A DNA stretch of 64,000 nucleotides. Source: Seison nebaliae. Its lineage: Eukaryota; Rotifera; Pararotatoria; Seisonacea; Seisonidae. This document shows positions 1 through 9,477 of the stretch, piece by piece. The notes under the pieces were generated by a model. It had not been told where the DNA came from and made no database searches. It saw nothing but the letters and a program-made list of their open reading frames with translations. The stretch covers positions 1 through 64,000 of the forward strand of contig JALJEE010003089.1 in the NCBI GenBank assembly GCA_023231475.1. Reading direction: 5' to 3'. Position 1 is the stretch's first letter. Every line of letters starts with the position of its first letter. Made by a program: the position numbers and the translations under genes.

Positions 1-175
1 TCATTCTTTATCGTTGACCTCCAATTTTGATATTTCTTACCATGTCCCTGAAGCTCTCAAACAATTTGTTGAGACGGGCAGGAATTTAATTTCAAATAAC
101 TCCTTTAAGGAGTTATCTTTTTTTCTTTTTAATTTACCCCGCGGGGATTTGCTATAAAAAAAAAAAAAAAAAAAT
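1..175 (+). mobile_element. Probable 3' end of a LINE (reverse-transcriptase C-terminus plus poly-A)
   Basis: An open frame enters from the left edge and runs from base 2 to a TAA at 155-157 (51 codons). A run of 19 A follows immediately (156-174). The peptide contains a YHVPEALKQF stretch followed by GRNLIS. This resembles the tail of the second LINE copy nearby (YLVPDNLK, then RELIS), which also ends just before a poly-A. Inside lies a near-perfect palindrome with 10-bp arms (96-105 and 107-116). A stop codon followed at once by poly-A is typical of a short LINE 3' UTR. The alternative is the last exon of a host gene coming from the left; the short length leaves this open. Confidence 0.35.
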
Positions 176-605
176 AATGACCGTTAAGAGTTTCGTAGAA
201 TTTGTGAATGAGAAATAAGTTTACGCTCGAAGTCTTCTATAACGATATAATAATGGAAACAAGTAGAATATGAGAAGTAATACCACTATTTAACGTCACC
301 ATGGAAACTTGATGTTAATAATTTGCTGATAAATTATTTTGGTTGTTGGTGGAGGAGAACCATAATTTCCAATAACATTTTCATGCACTTCAAATATCTC
401 ATTTCCTACACATGCCATAAATTTGCCACCGTACTACTCTAATGATTGTTGAAATTGGTAAACGAAGAAATGAATAATATAATAATCATCAACGCCATAT
501 GTTAACTTAATAGGAACACGAAATTTTAACATGGTACACTAAATATATAAGAAGTTATTGGAAGTAAAATATGTTAGAAGTTTTATTTAATAGAAGAATT
601 TAATT
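176..605. other. Intergenic, no gene seen
   Basis: AT-rich sequence between the two LINE remnants, with frequent stops in all frames. I see no recognisable feature. Confidence 0.5.
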
Positions 606-1345
606 TATTTTTTTTTTTATTGTAAATGTGACATAGAATTAAAATTCACGACGTTGGTGGTTGGAAATTAGTTCACGGTATCTTGCTATATGATTTTTGA
701 GATTGTCGGGAACCAAGTATTCGAAGGAGAATTGATCTATCAATTCTCTTGCATTGAACAGCCGAGTAGGCTTCGGAAGAGTGTATTATGAACAGAAAAA
801 TGATAAAGGAGACGTAAGTGGTAACAATTCGTTAAAAGAAGGCGACGGAAATTCTGAAGTATCCATCTTCTCTAGTAAGGAAAGATACCACTTTGCCAAC
901 AAAATCGGAAACGGAGGAATATCGACAATGAAGAACATAAATGCTCTTGAAAAGGATCGTTTACAACCTAATAAACTTCGAATGCATCGATTATATGCTC
1001 GATGTAAAGCGTACATTGATTTCATTGAAAACGATATAGCTGTCTGTCGGCCGTAGAAATGGCAGCAGACAGTATGAAATAATTTCATTTTTAGAGAAAT
1101 TGGAAAGTATTTACACCAATGATTAATTGAGTGAAAAGCTCTAATGAACTTGCATCTAATATAATCGACGGTTGCAGAACTCTTTTTCTTACAGTTTAAG
1201 TAACAACCAAGAAATTTGCTGTCATTACATTTATATTCATTAAGAGGAATATCTCTTTCATTCAGTTTAATATTCGTCAACAATTTAAATTTCAAATTAT
1301 TATATTTTATACCACATCTCACAAGTTCTTCATTTTTATTTATTA
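606..1345 (-). mobile_element. 5'-truncated LINE fragment: end of reverse-transcriptase ORF with poly-A tail
   Basis: Read on the minus strand, 1322 to 786 encodes the region after the RT palm of a non-LTR retrotransposon. It shows a KFLGCYLN (YLG-like) motif, then KLFHTVCCHFYG and AYNRCIRSLLG, the usual order in Jockey/CR1-type elements. The frame stops at 786-788. A second frame from about 780 to a TAA at 639-641 continues with a plausible RT C-terminus (FEYLVPDNLK), so at least one frameshift separates the two. Below it a T-run at 608-618 is the poly-A tail on the element's own strand. The endonuclease and catalytic YxDD part are absent, so this is a dead 5'-truncated copy. The clade is not resolved. 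Confidence 0.7.
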
Positions 1346-1757
1346 AACAATTTGTTTATTTTCTATCATTCCTTATTATCAAAGAGATTGAGAGGAATGA
1401 TAAAGAAATGTCGGAAACTCAAACAAATTTTAAAAAAAGTTTAGCAAATATAAAAATGAGAGACGGACTCTCGTATCTACGAATTAGTCATAACGAGAGA
1501 AAAATAAATAACATGTATGATATATGATAAACAATATAATAAATATATGTTTTTGATAAAATAAAAAAAGAAAATTAAAAAAAATTAAATTTAAAAAAAG
1601 GCTATAAGGAGAGGAGGTGGAAGATAATATTTTTCTATTCGCAATTTACATTCTCTTCAAATAATTTGACAGTTATCTTTTTCGAGACAACAGCTTTAAT
1701 TAATCTTAAAAGATTTAGATAAAAAGAATTCATTGTCTATATTCTAATTATAATCAA
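1346..1757. other. Intergenic region upstream of Rab1
   Basis: AT-rich, A-tract-rich DNA between the LINE fragment and the Rab1 start codon. It presumably carries the Rab1 promoter and 5' UTR. No motif is clear enough to call. Confidence 0.4.
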
Positions 1758-2363
1758 ATGACGATGGCTCAGGAATACGATTACCAATTCAAATTGTTGC
1801 TCATCGGCGACTCGGGTGTGGGTAAGTCATGTCTCCTACTCCGATTTTGCGACGACGTCTACACCAGCAGTTACATCAGTACGATCGGTGTCGATTTCAA
1901 AATCAGAACATTGAATTTGGATGATAAGAATGCGAAATTGCAAATTTGGGACACAGCAGGTCAAGAACGTTTCCGAACGATTACTTCGTCCTATTACCGT
2001 GGTGCCCAAGGTATTATTATCGTATACGATGTGACGGATATGGAAACGTTTAACAACGTTCGACAATGGTTGACGGAGATCGATCGATATGCGAGCGAAA
2101 ATGTCTTGAAATTGCTCGTTGGGAACAAGAGTGATTTAACGGACAAGAAAGTGGTGGATTACGAGACAGCGAGCAAATATGCCGAACATTTGCACATTCC
2201 TTTCCTTGAAACGAGCGCTAAAGACTCGACGAATGTGGAACAAGCATTTCAACGAATGGCCGAATTGATCAAAGGATCATATATCAAAATGCCACTCATT
2301 GAGACACAGCAAATTACCGAGACGATTGAGAAGTCAAAGAAATATAGATGTTGTAATAATTGA
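1758..2363 (+). CDS. Rab1: Rab1-type small GTPase
   Basis: A 201-residue Ras-superfamily GTPase in a single exon. All nucleotide-binding boxes are visible: P-loop GDSGVGKS (residues 17-24), effector region [19 protein letters not shown] (guanine specificity, usually NKCD) and ETSAK. The start ([19 protein letters not shown]) and the switch region ([16 protein letters not shown]) match Rab1 most closely, ahead of Rab8 or Rab35. Rab1 controls ER-to-Golgi vesicle tethering. The C-terminus ends in CCNN, a CCXX double-geranylgeranylation signal; most Rab1 proteins end in plain CC. The hypervariable tail is short and diverged. The start ATGACGATGGCT gives the usual short N-terminus. Intron-free genes are common in this window, so lack of introns alone does not imply a retrocopy. 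Confidence 0.93.
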   Translation: MTMAQEYDYQFKLLLIGDSGVGKSCLLLRFCDDVYTSSYISTIGVDFKIRTLNLDDKNAKLQIWDTAGQERFRTITSSYYRGAQGIIIVYDVTDMETFNNVRQWLTEIDRYASENVLKLLVGNKSDLTDKKVVDYETASKYAEHLHIPFLETSAKDSTNVEQAFQRMAELIKGSYIKMPLIETQQITETIEKSKKYRCCNN

Positions 2364-2696
2364 AATTGAGAGAATGACGATGTTATTCATTCTCAAATTA
2401 TTCTTTATAAAATTAAAAAAATTAATCGTCTTTCAAATCAACCTTGTTGACGATAATTCAATTAACGACATTTATTAACTTTATTAATAAAATTTGACTG
2501 AACAGAATCTTCTTTTTCTCTAACAATTAATTTAATTATTATCGCTTAATAATTTGGATGAAATTATTTTAAATTACATTTATTTATATTCGCCCAATCA
2601 ATTATTCTCATCTGATAGGACGTATTTATGGAGATGGTGATGGAGAATGAGAATTGAAATGTTTATTTGAATATATTGAAAATGAATTTCATATCG
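2364..2696. other. Convergent intergenic region
   Basis: Holds the 3' ends of Rab1 (+) and of the first four-helix membrane protein (-). It is AT-rich with AATAAA-like words. Nothing else is recognised. Confidence 0.4.
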
Positions 2697-3092
2697 TCAA
2701 TTATCTTTATATTCACAAATGATGACTATTAGACAGATGCATGCACAAAAATAAAAGAGTAATGTACAAAGTGCAGGAGGAAATAAATTGGTATCAGGAG
2801 CCCACCAAGCCACCATATATAGAATCATTCCCACCATGATCATTCCCTCGAGGAAAACGATTACGGTAAACCATAGAAGGAATGAACCATCCGCACTTCC
2901 ACCACCTTCCGCATCACACATCACAATTATTGCATCTACTATCATGAAAAAGGAGATGATGATCGATGAGACATAAACATCGAACATCACCGAATGATGT
3001 CTCAATTTGTAGACGAGATATGAAGAGAGACCCACGTTCACTATACTGAACACGATGACCATTACGGCTGGTAGCGTCGTTTTTTCATCCAT
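2697..3092 (-). CDS. Small four-helix membrane protein, copy A (unrecognised family)
   Basis: 131 residues starting at MDEKTTLPAV. Four hydrophobic segments are evident, roughly residues 8-28, 40-60, 72-95 and 102-125, with a short acidic/glycine loop (CDAEGGGSADG) between helices 2 and 3. The following FLLWFTVIVFL segment is identical to the one in the neighbouring gene at 3447-3836, and helix 1 is also similar, so the two are tandem paralogues on the same strand, 354 bp apart. There is no signal peptide distinct from helix 1. I do not recognise the family; tetraspan shape alone does not place it with claudins or tetraspanins, since the tetraspanin CCG motif is missing. The gap 3093-3446 between the copies holds no further ORF of note. 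Confidence 0.75.
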   Translation of the reverse strand: MDEKTTLPAVMVIVFSIVNVGLSSYLVYKLRHHSVMFDVYVSSIIISFFMIVDAIIVMCDAEGGGSADGSFLLWFTVIVFLEGMIMVGMILYMVAWWAPDTNLFPPALCTLLFYFCACICLIVIICEYKDN

Positions 3093-3446
3093 CACTACCT
3101 ACTAATTTGCGCACTTTATTCAACTATGTCGTCCTTTACCAATTCTTCGTAAGATCTACTTCAAATTCGTCCAATTGGAACAATGGAAATACAAAGAAAT
3201 TTACTCAACCTTCAATATTTTCTTTATTGAAATTTATTCTGAGAAAACTCTCCAAAAATCTTCCGTTTTTTTTCCTCGGAATTTCAAACAAGTGCAAATT
3301 CATTTATCATTCATCTGTTACATGTCGCACAATATAATGGAATTTAATCAAAAAATCTATTCTTAACAATAGAATTTAACAAATTCAGGCAATTTATTAA
3401 GATTTGACTAATTCACTAACAAAGTAAGAGGTGTTTCAATTGTGTT

Positions 3447-3836
3447 TTATTTAATTTGATAAAGAATAACAATGAGACAAATAGCAATGACATCCAGAAA
3501 AAGTTGGAGACAAAGATAGTAAGGGAAATAATCGGTATCGTATACCATACCGGAGAGTGCACAGAGATACATTCCTAACATTATCATCACTATCAGAAAT
3601 ACGATGACAGTGAACCATAAAAGGAATGATTCATCCACACCACAATCTTCACAAATTATCATAATACAAACAACGATCAATAATAGTCCCAATATGATCA
3701 TTGTAACGGCCATATCAAAACCAACACCAGTGCGACCATGTCGATGATCATAAATGATCTTCGATGCCAAACCTATATTGACGATGGTGAAGATTATGAC
3801 GATGACAGCCGGTACCGTTGACTCATCAGACGCCAT
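3447..3836 (-). CDS. Small four-helix membrane protein, copy B (unrecognised family)
   Basis: 129 residues from ATG at 3836 (MASDESTVPAVIVIIF). The open frame extends 16 codons further upstream, but without an ATG. The four-segment plan matches copy A: helix 1 (PAVIVIIFTIVNIGLA), helix 2 after a short basic loop with HRHGR, helix 3 with the shared FLLWFTVIVFL, and a C-terminal helix. Loop 2-3 carries CEDCGVDE, so the cysteine and acid content is kept while the exact sequence differs. Retention of an open frame and hydrophobic pattern in both copies, despite divergence, suggests both are functional. Function is unknown; likely integral membrane proteins of a lineage-restricted family. Confidence 0.75.
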   Translation of the reverse strand: MASDESTVPAVIVIIFTIVNIGLASKIIYDHRHGRTGVGFDMAVTMIILGLLLIVVCIMIICEDCGVDESFLLWFTVIVFLIVMIMLGMYLCALSGMVYDTDYFPYYLCLQLFLDVIAICLIVILYQIK

Positions 3837-4596
3837 TCTTCTATCGAATCGATCGAGTTTAGGCGAAGTGTGCTGAAGTTCCAATTATTTCTTTCTTCAC
3901 TTTAAACAATGTCATTTGACGATTCAATCTCTGAATTTATTGCGCTAATCTTATTTATTAGTATCAAATTCACTTTATTTATTTCACTCAACTATCAGAA
4001 ATCATTTTATCTTCATCATTCTCATCATCTTATTGGTAATGAGAAAATTGCTTATTAATTCAATTGAACACTAATAAATTCTTGAAAATAATTAAAAGTT
4101 TTCATCATTTTTCAAATTTTCCCATTTCAATTTTTCAAATTTCTTACAAATATTTTTCTTGAATTTCATAAGAAATATTAAAAATAAATTATTAAAATTC
4201 TCGAGAAAGTCAATCCTAAAAGTCGTCCATGTTTTTAACGATAATGTAAAAATTACATCAGTCAAAAATTGTAATTAATAAAACATAATAAATGATAAGA
4301 AATGAATGAATAAAGAAAATATTTCAAATTCTTGTGAGAAAAACGGAAATGTGACACTCAAAATTATTGAGCTTATAATTAAATTTTGCTTTCCTAATAA
4401 AATCTTGTAATGAATAGTAGAGATGACAGTTGATAATCGTTAGCGTCCATGTCAACGACGACGTACTATATTAGACGCGAAAATGAAAACGTAGTTTCAA
4501 TTTAACATTTTTAGTTGTTGAGAATTATTTTTTTAATTCTTCTTATTCAATTTACCATTGGAAGAATAAGATGGTATTTCTAAAGATATGCTAGAT
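3837..4596. other. Intergenic, no gene seen
   Basis: AT-rich DNA upstream of the four-helix gene pair. No ORF or repeat worth calling. Confidence 0.4.
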
Positions 4597-4890
4597 GAAT
4601 AGGCATTTCCGGATTCCGATATTCCTCATATCGGAATTATTATGAGAATCCGGAAGAAAGTTTATTTCTGGAAAAAGGAATAAACTCCAGGTTTTCCCTC
4701 GGGTATCATCAGAAAGAAGACCTACCTTCTTCCGTACCCGATGGATAATTTGGATGGAACAACATTTATTCTAAATTCGTTCCGTAGGTTGGCCGAGTCA
4801 CTGCTCAATTAGTAGGAAACCTCCTTGGACCTCTAATTGAGCAGTGACGATTATTTCCTCTGGCCAATTAGTCAACAGTAGAAGGAAGTT
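4597..4890 (+). repeat. Composite palindrome cluster with CCTCCTTGG-loop hairpin (H1)
   Basis: Three consecutive fold-back units. Unit 1: TTCCGGATTC (4607-4616) pairs with GAATCCGGAA (4646-4655), with an alternative inner pair TTCCGATAT/ATATCGGAA (4614-4622 and 4628-4636). Unit 2: TCGGGTA (4699-4705) pairs with TACCCGA (4735-4741) around GAAGA/TCTTC. Unit 3 (H1): perfect 16-bp arms at 4797-4812 and 4833-4848 enclose a 20-nt loop containing AACCTCCTTGG, and an outer TTGGCC/GGCCAA pair (4789-4794 and 4862-4867) closes it. The GC content of the stems stands out from the surroundings. It could be a fold-back (MITE-like) element or a structured RNA; there is no coding sign. Confidence 0.6.
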
Positions 4891-5584
4891 TAATGGCCGT
4901 AAAAACTGTAAAATGGCAGGAAGTCTATTGTACACTGTAATGGGCCGGATAGGATAATAAGATTTTTTCCTCGGTTGAAATGGAAACTCATTTGAAAGAT
5001 GAAACACAACCAATTGTAGTTGGAAAATTAATTCAATTCCATTCGAAATTGTTCAAAAGGTCCAGTTACCAAATCCGCAAAAATTTACATAAATTCTATT
5101 TTTTCACAATTCAAATAAACTCTCATTAATTCTTTCTTCAACTTTTACTCTTAACATTTATCGAAATTAATTTAAATTAACTGAAAAATTCAAAATAATA
5201 CTTCACTTAAAATTTTCATATGAAAACCGTTTGCTTATCAGTTTATTAATTCACTTATCAATTTGATAATCTGCTTATCATCTCACGATTTAACTGATCA
5301 CGATATATTAAAATTATTATTAGTGATATCGTTTAAGAGTTTTTTTTAATCAAGATTAACATGTCAACATTTAATTCGATATTTTATAATCGTTCAATAT
5401 TTCAGATGGGAAAATCTATTAGAATTTCTCGTTAGTCAAACTTGTTCCAATTATGTCATTGATTTGGAAAAAAAAGATTGGCGGAAAAAAATGAATTTAA
5501 TAAAAAAAATTAAATTTTCGTTCAATCTTACGAAAGTTGTTCTAATATGATTGAACGTCCAATTAGAATAGTGTATACATAGTA

Positions 5585-5735
5585 AACGCTAATTTGACGA
5601 ATTAGTCCGTGACACGTCATGTTGTTCACTCTTACCTCCTCGAAATGAAGAGATTTGTGTGCATAGTACATGCATAATAGGAGAAATCACACGTCATGTT
5701 GAATAGTAGAATGACGTGTAGAACACGTCATCTTA
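5585..5735 (+). repeat. Cluster of four ACGTCA words in direct and inverted copies
   Basis: CACGTCATGTTG occurs twice (about 5613 and 5690), followed by the inverted TGACGTGT at 5712-5719 and another ACACGTCAT at about 5723. ACACGTCA/TGACGTGT at 5689-5719 can form a hairpin. CTAATT/AATTAG flanks a TGACG just upstream. The ACGTCA core is CRE-like, but no adjacent gene makes a promoter role obvious. Confidence 0.5.
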
Positions 5736-6132
5736 CGTGGAAGTACGAGTATAAATATGATTTTACATTTCCGTTATTCTCAACAATCTTTTCCATTATT
5801 TCCACTCTCTTCCAAACTTATAGTTACCGGAACTATAAACTCAAAGGTCGATCGGTTCAAATTACTCGCGGGATTACTCTATCAATCAATCAATTTCGTC
5901 AAAGGATCGATATCGAGGGAACAGTGGTCGAAATGAAGAAGAATGACTGTTCGGGAAGAAGATTATTCCATTGGTGGAATGGAATCTCTCACAACGGACG
6001 GTTCGGAAGGATGATAAGGAAAAAACGCATCTAATTCTTCTCAATCGAATGCGGACTGGATGCTGAAGGAACTCACTGAGAAGAGAATACTGAAAAGAAA
6101 GCGAAACTTTCTTTGAGGTCGATTGATTCTTT

Positions 6133-6183
6133 TATGGTCTTGGTAATTCTATGGTTTTGGTAATTCTATGGTCTTGGTTATTT
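6133..6183 (+). repeat. 17-bp tandem repeat, three copies
   Basis: Units TATGGTCTTGGTAATTC, TATGGTTTTGGTAATTC and a more diverged third copy lie head to tail. Small minisatellite in non-coding DNA. Confidence 0.85.
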
Positions 6184-8481
6184 GATGGTAGCGTAATATA
6201 CATTATGAAATGAAGGAGATCACTCCTTTCTGTCAGTTACTGAGTGGAGAAAATATAGCTTCCCATCATAAATAAATCTCCGTTGTCTTAATTGGCAAAG
6301 AGAAGGAGGTCGAAGGATTATGATGAAACAAGCAATACCTTTTGTCTCACATTTTGGCTAATGTGATTAATGACTACCTCTCAGCATTCACCTCAAGTCT
6401 TTGCAATGGACTTCTCAAAGTTTCTTGGACACATTCGGGATGCGAGGATGAATTTGAGAGGAGCTCGAGAAATGGTGGGGGGTGGAAAATATTGAATTGC
6501 TCGCTAAAGCTATCGAATACTAAATGTCTCTCAAAGATTGTCGGTGGATATGGGAAGATCTTCAAAATTGACCTTTTTCCCATTCAATTTCCATTCATTC
6601 ACTGACTTGACGGTCGTGAGTAAATTGCGAATAAATGAGGAATTAAGTTTTGGTAAAATTAAACGATGGTTGGAAATATCTCGAAAATGGAATAGAGTTG
6701 AACTTACTGTTGTACCTGTTAGAAGACACTCAGGATGACCATTGCAAACAAATGGAGAACAACAAAAGAATAGGCATAATGATCCTTTAAACATAATGTC
6801 CTCTTTGTGGAATATATTTGGAATATCTATGAAGTATTCGAAAGGAATTCACGTTGTCGAACAAAAAGGACCTCGTGTTGACTACACATAATACTCACAA
6901 CAATCAAATTAATTCAAATCAGTTTTATGGTTTCAGCGACGTTTCATGGCTCTCATCCTTGATCTCGCTTTTAAAGGCTATTACCACGTTCAACGTCCTG
7001 GTAAAGAATAAGAATAACCTGTCAAAGTGAACCTAACTGTCGTTGTTTCCTCATTGTTGTAATGATGACAAGAATTGTAGCCGGATAGGATGACACGTCA
7101 TTCTTATAACAATTCAAGTCGAAATACCTCTATACTTTCTCCAAAGTTCCAAGATTAAATACTTATAGACCAAATTGATTACCACTAAAATTACCCCGAC
7201 GATAGCTGTTTAGAGAAGACATCTGATGGTGGAAGCAGGTCAAACATTATCAAACGTTTTGAATTCATTCTAGCAAGAAATAAAAGGGATTGGATAATTT
7301 GCTCAGATATATATTATTATAGCTCTCAAATTACCATCAATCGTTTATCACACGGAAATATATTAAAGGTTAAATCAGACGATCTTGTGATCACATAGAA
7401 AATATGTGAAACAATATGGAATGGAGAGCATATGATTATCCTATTAATAATCTATATGCAACAAAAAGTTTTTAATTCGCCTAGATGCGATCAGAAGTTT
7501 CAAAAACAGGAAAAGAATACCTGTCAGGAAAATTTTATTATGGCAGTGAATGATCTAAAGGTTTCTTGTTTTCTTCATTTTTCAAAAATTTATAATTCTC
7601 TTTTATTATTAGCTAGTTTTTAATATACCTATAAACAATGAATATACCTATAGCTACGAGGCGAAAATGATTATAAAGAAAGTATTTTTCTTCTTTATCT
7701 CAATGGTGAGGTGCATCTCCGGATTTTACATATAAGGGACATCGATAAGATGTATATGGAATCTAATCATTGCTACACAGTCATATAAATATCGCAATAA
7801 TGGATCAGGACATGAATAGAGGTAGGATATTTGACAGCCATCATCTCCGGACCTTTAATTCGTACATCCTATCCATTATAAGGGTTCATACATTGGCATT
7901 CGTCATACTTTTAGCAACCAGGGTTTACCAACTTATATCATCTTCTTCAATCATTGTACGACTCAGATATTGGACATTTGCAATGGGTTCAAATAATTGG
8001 TCTATTCTTATGTGGTTGGTCAAAGAAGAACCTATGGATCATTACATGGGAAAATGTACTAGAAAAGGAAAAATTTCCTAACCTTTTACCTGAGAAACAC
8101 TTATGGAAATTGATGGGGATTTTTACATTATTCTCAAGAAAAGATACGTAATTCTCAGGGTGGTTAATGCAAGCTCGAAGGAAACGGAAAAATAATCACA
8201 AGTATGACAAAGAGAGGGAAAGTATCAGAAATTCAAGTTAAAAGACTATACTCTCCCAATCTGTCATTCAACGTCCCAATGATTTGGGAGGAGATAAGTT
8301 TCCTGAGGAAATTTACAAAACCTATATATAGACTTCAAATGCTTTACAAACCTATAGATTCGGATTAAATCGACACGACCATGTTACTCGTATGGTCTAA
8401 ACTTGGTATTCTGTATGTGGTCGATCGACGGAGAAGATTTACGAGGAAAATACTGATGATACAGGGAAATGAAACTTCTCT

Positions 8482-8533
8482 AGAAATTCCATGAAGAAAT
8501 TCCATTCGAAATTCCATTCGAAATCATTCCATG
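8482..8533 (+). repeat. Short tandem repeat of GAAATTCCATTC
   Basis: About three to four imperfect 12-bp units (GAAATTCCATGA, GAAATTCCATTC, GAAATTCCATTC, GAAATCATTCCA). Non-coding. Confidence 0.8.
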
Positions 8534-9477
8534 AAAAATTAGAGAAAGAATTAGATATTACATACTAGAACCTCGACAAATTTCAATTCAATAGTTCAAT
8601 TGTCAAAATGACGATATTTCTGAAGATAATGCAAAAGATTTTAGCAAATACTATACCGTCACACCACCAACGTGTTTATTAAATACTGTTCAACCATTTC
8701 AAGTATGTTTCTTCATATTCTTTTATCGTTACATCTTACCTTCATTTCTCCATTAAGTTTTCTCCATTTCCTTACGCATATTTCTTTTAAAACTCAAATA
8801 AACTTTCTTCATATTACTCAACTATCTTCTTTAATTTAATTTTATTTTCACTTTTAATTTTTAATACAAAAAACTTCAATTTGTCTTAATATATTTAAAA
8901 CTGTATTCAAAATATTTCAAATTTTTAGTTATTATTATAGAGAATTATTCAAAAGTAACTGGACGAAATTTGATTTTTTTGATGCTTCTTCATATTCCAT
9001 TATATTCGTAAAGGCCAATACCGTTTATAGATAGCCGTGTTCAAACTCTTTCTAAGACATACAATTTCATTAAAAATAAATTTAAAATTCGATAAAAATC
9101 AATTCATATTAGTCTTACACAAAGAGACACAATGGGCAGAATTGTGAAAAATTTCTATACAGTTCGACGTACCAAGATATCATGTCGAACTTCAAATTAA
9201 TATTATTGAGAAAAGAATTTTCTTAAAAATGAGGAGTAAAAATAAGATAAATAAAATTGGAAGCTCAAGGGATGACCGAGGGAGAAAATGAATTGTTGAT
9301 GTTTTAGATTAACCGTTCTACTTAACGAGAATTGTGGAACTGAAATAATAGAATCCACATTTCCATTTTGAAAACATAAGAGGAAATTATAAGATAAAAA
9401 GTGGAAAAAATTGAAAATAAACACAAATTCGGATATCTTTTCTATTTTACTTTACAGTATCTCCATCAACTTATAAT

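Larger units (their letters stand above)
4891..9477. other. Long gene-free stretch with scattered short repeats
   Basis: No ORF here looks like a protein gene; the longest frames (for example 5696-6034 and 7770-8081) have no family match that I can see and lie among repeats. Besides the repeats listed separately, small inverted repeats include ATTCCA-TTGG-TGGAAT near 5970, GAACAGT/ACTGTTC nearby, CACAAT/ATTGTG near 9129-9146, and AGTTCGAC/GTCGAACT (9161-9168 and 9184-9191). The last part should contain the CLPX promoter. Confidence 0.5.

Noticed and set aside
754-1056. Plus-strand 100-codon ORF
   Set aside because: Antisense to the LINE reverse-transcriptase fragment, which explains its openness.
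1216-1527. Plus-strand 103-codon ORF
   Set aside because: Antisense to the LINE fragment in its first part, then low-complexity; no family resemblance.
4798-5013. Minus-strand 71-codon ORF with a peptide similar to one at 59277-59465
   Set aside because: The shared QL-x-x-Q-x-G peptide is simply the translated hairpin loop and stem, so the similarity reflects the DNA element.
5696-6034. Plus-strand 112-codon ORF
   Set aside because: Begins inside the ACGTCA repeat cluster and crosses palindromes; composition is unlike a conserved protein.
7770-8151. Two overlapping plus-strand ORFs (103 and 65 codons)
   Set aside because: Suggestive of an old decayed coding insert, but no motif can be recognised in any frame.
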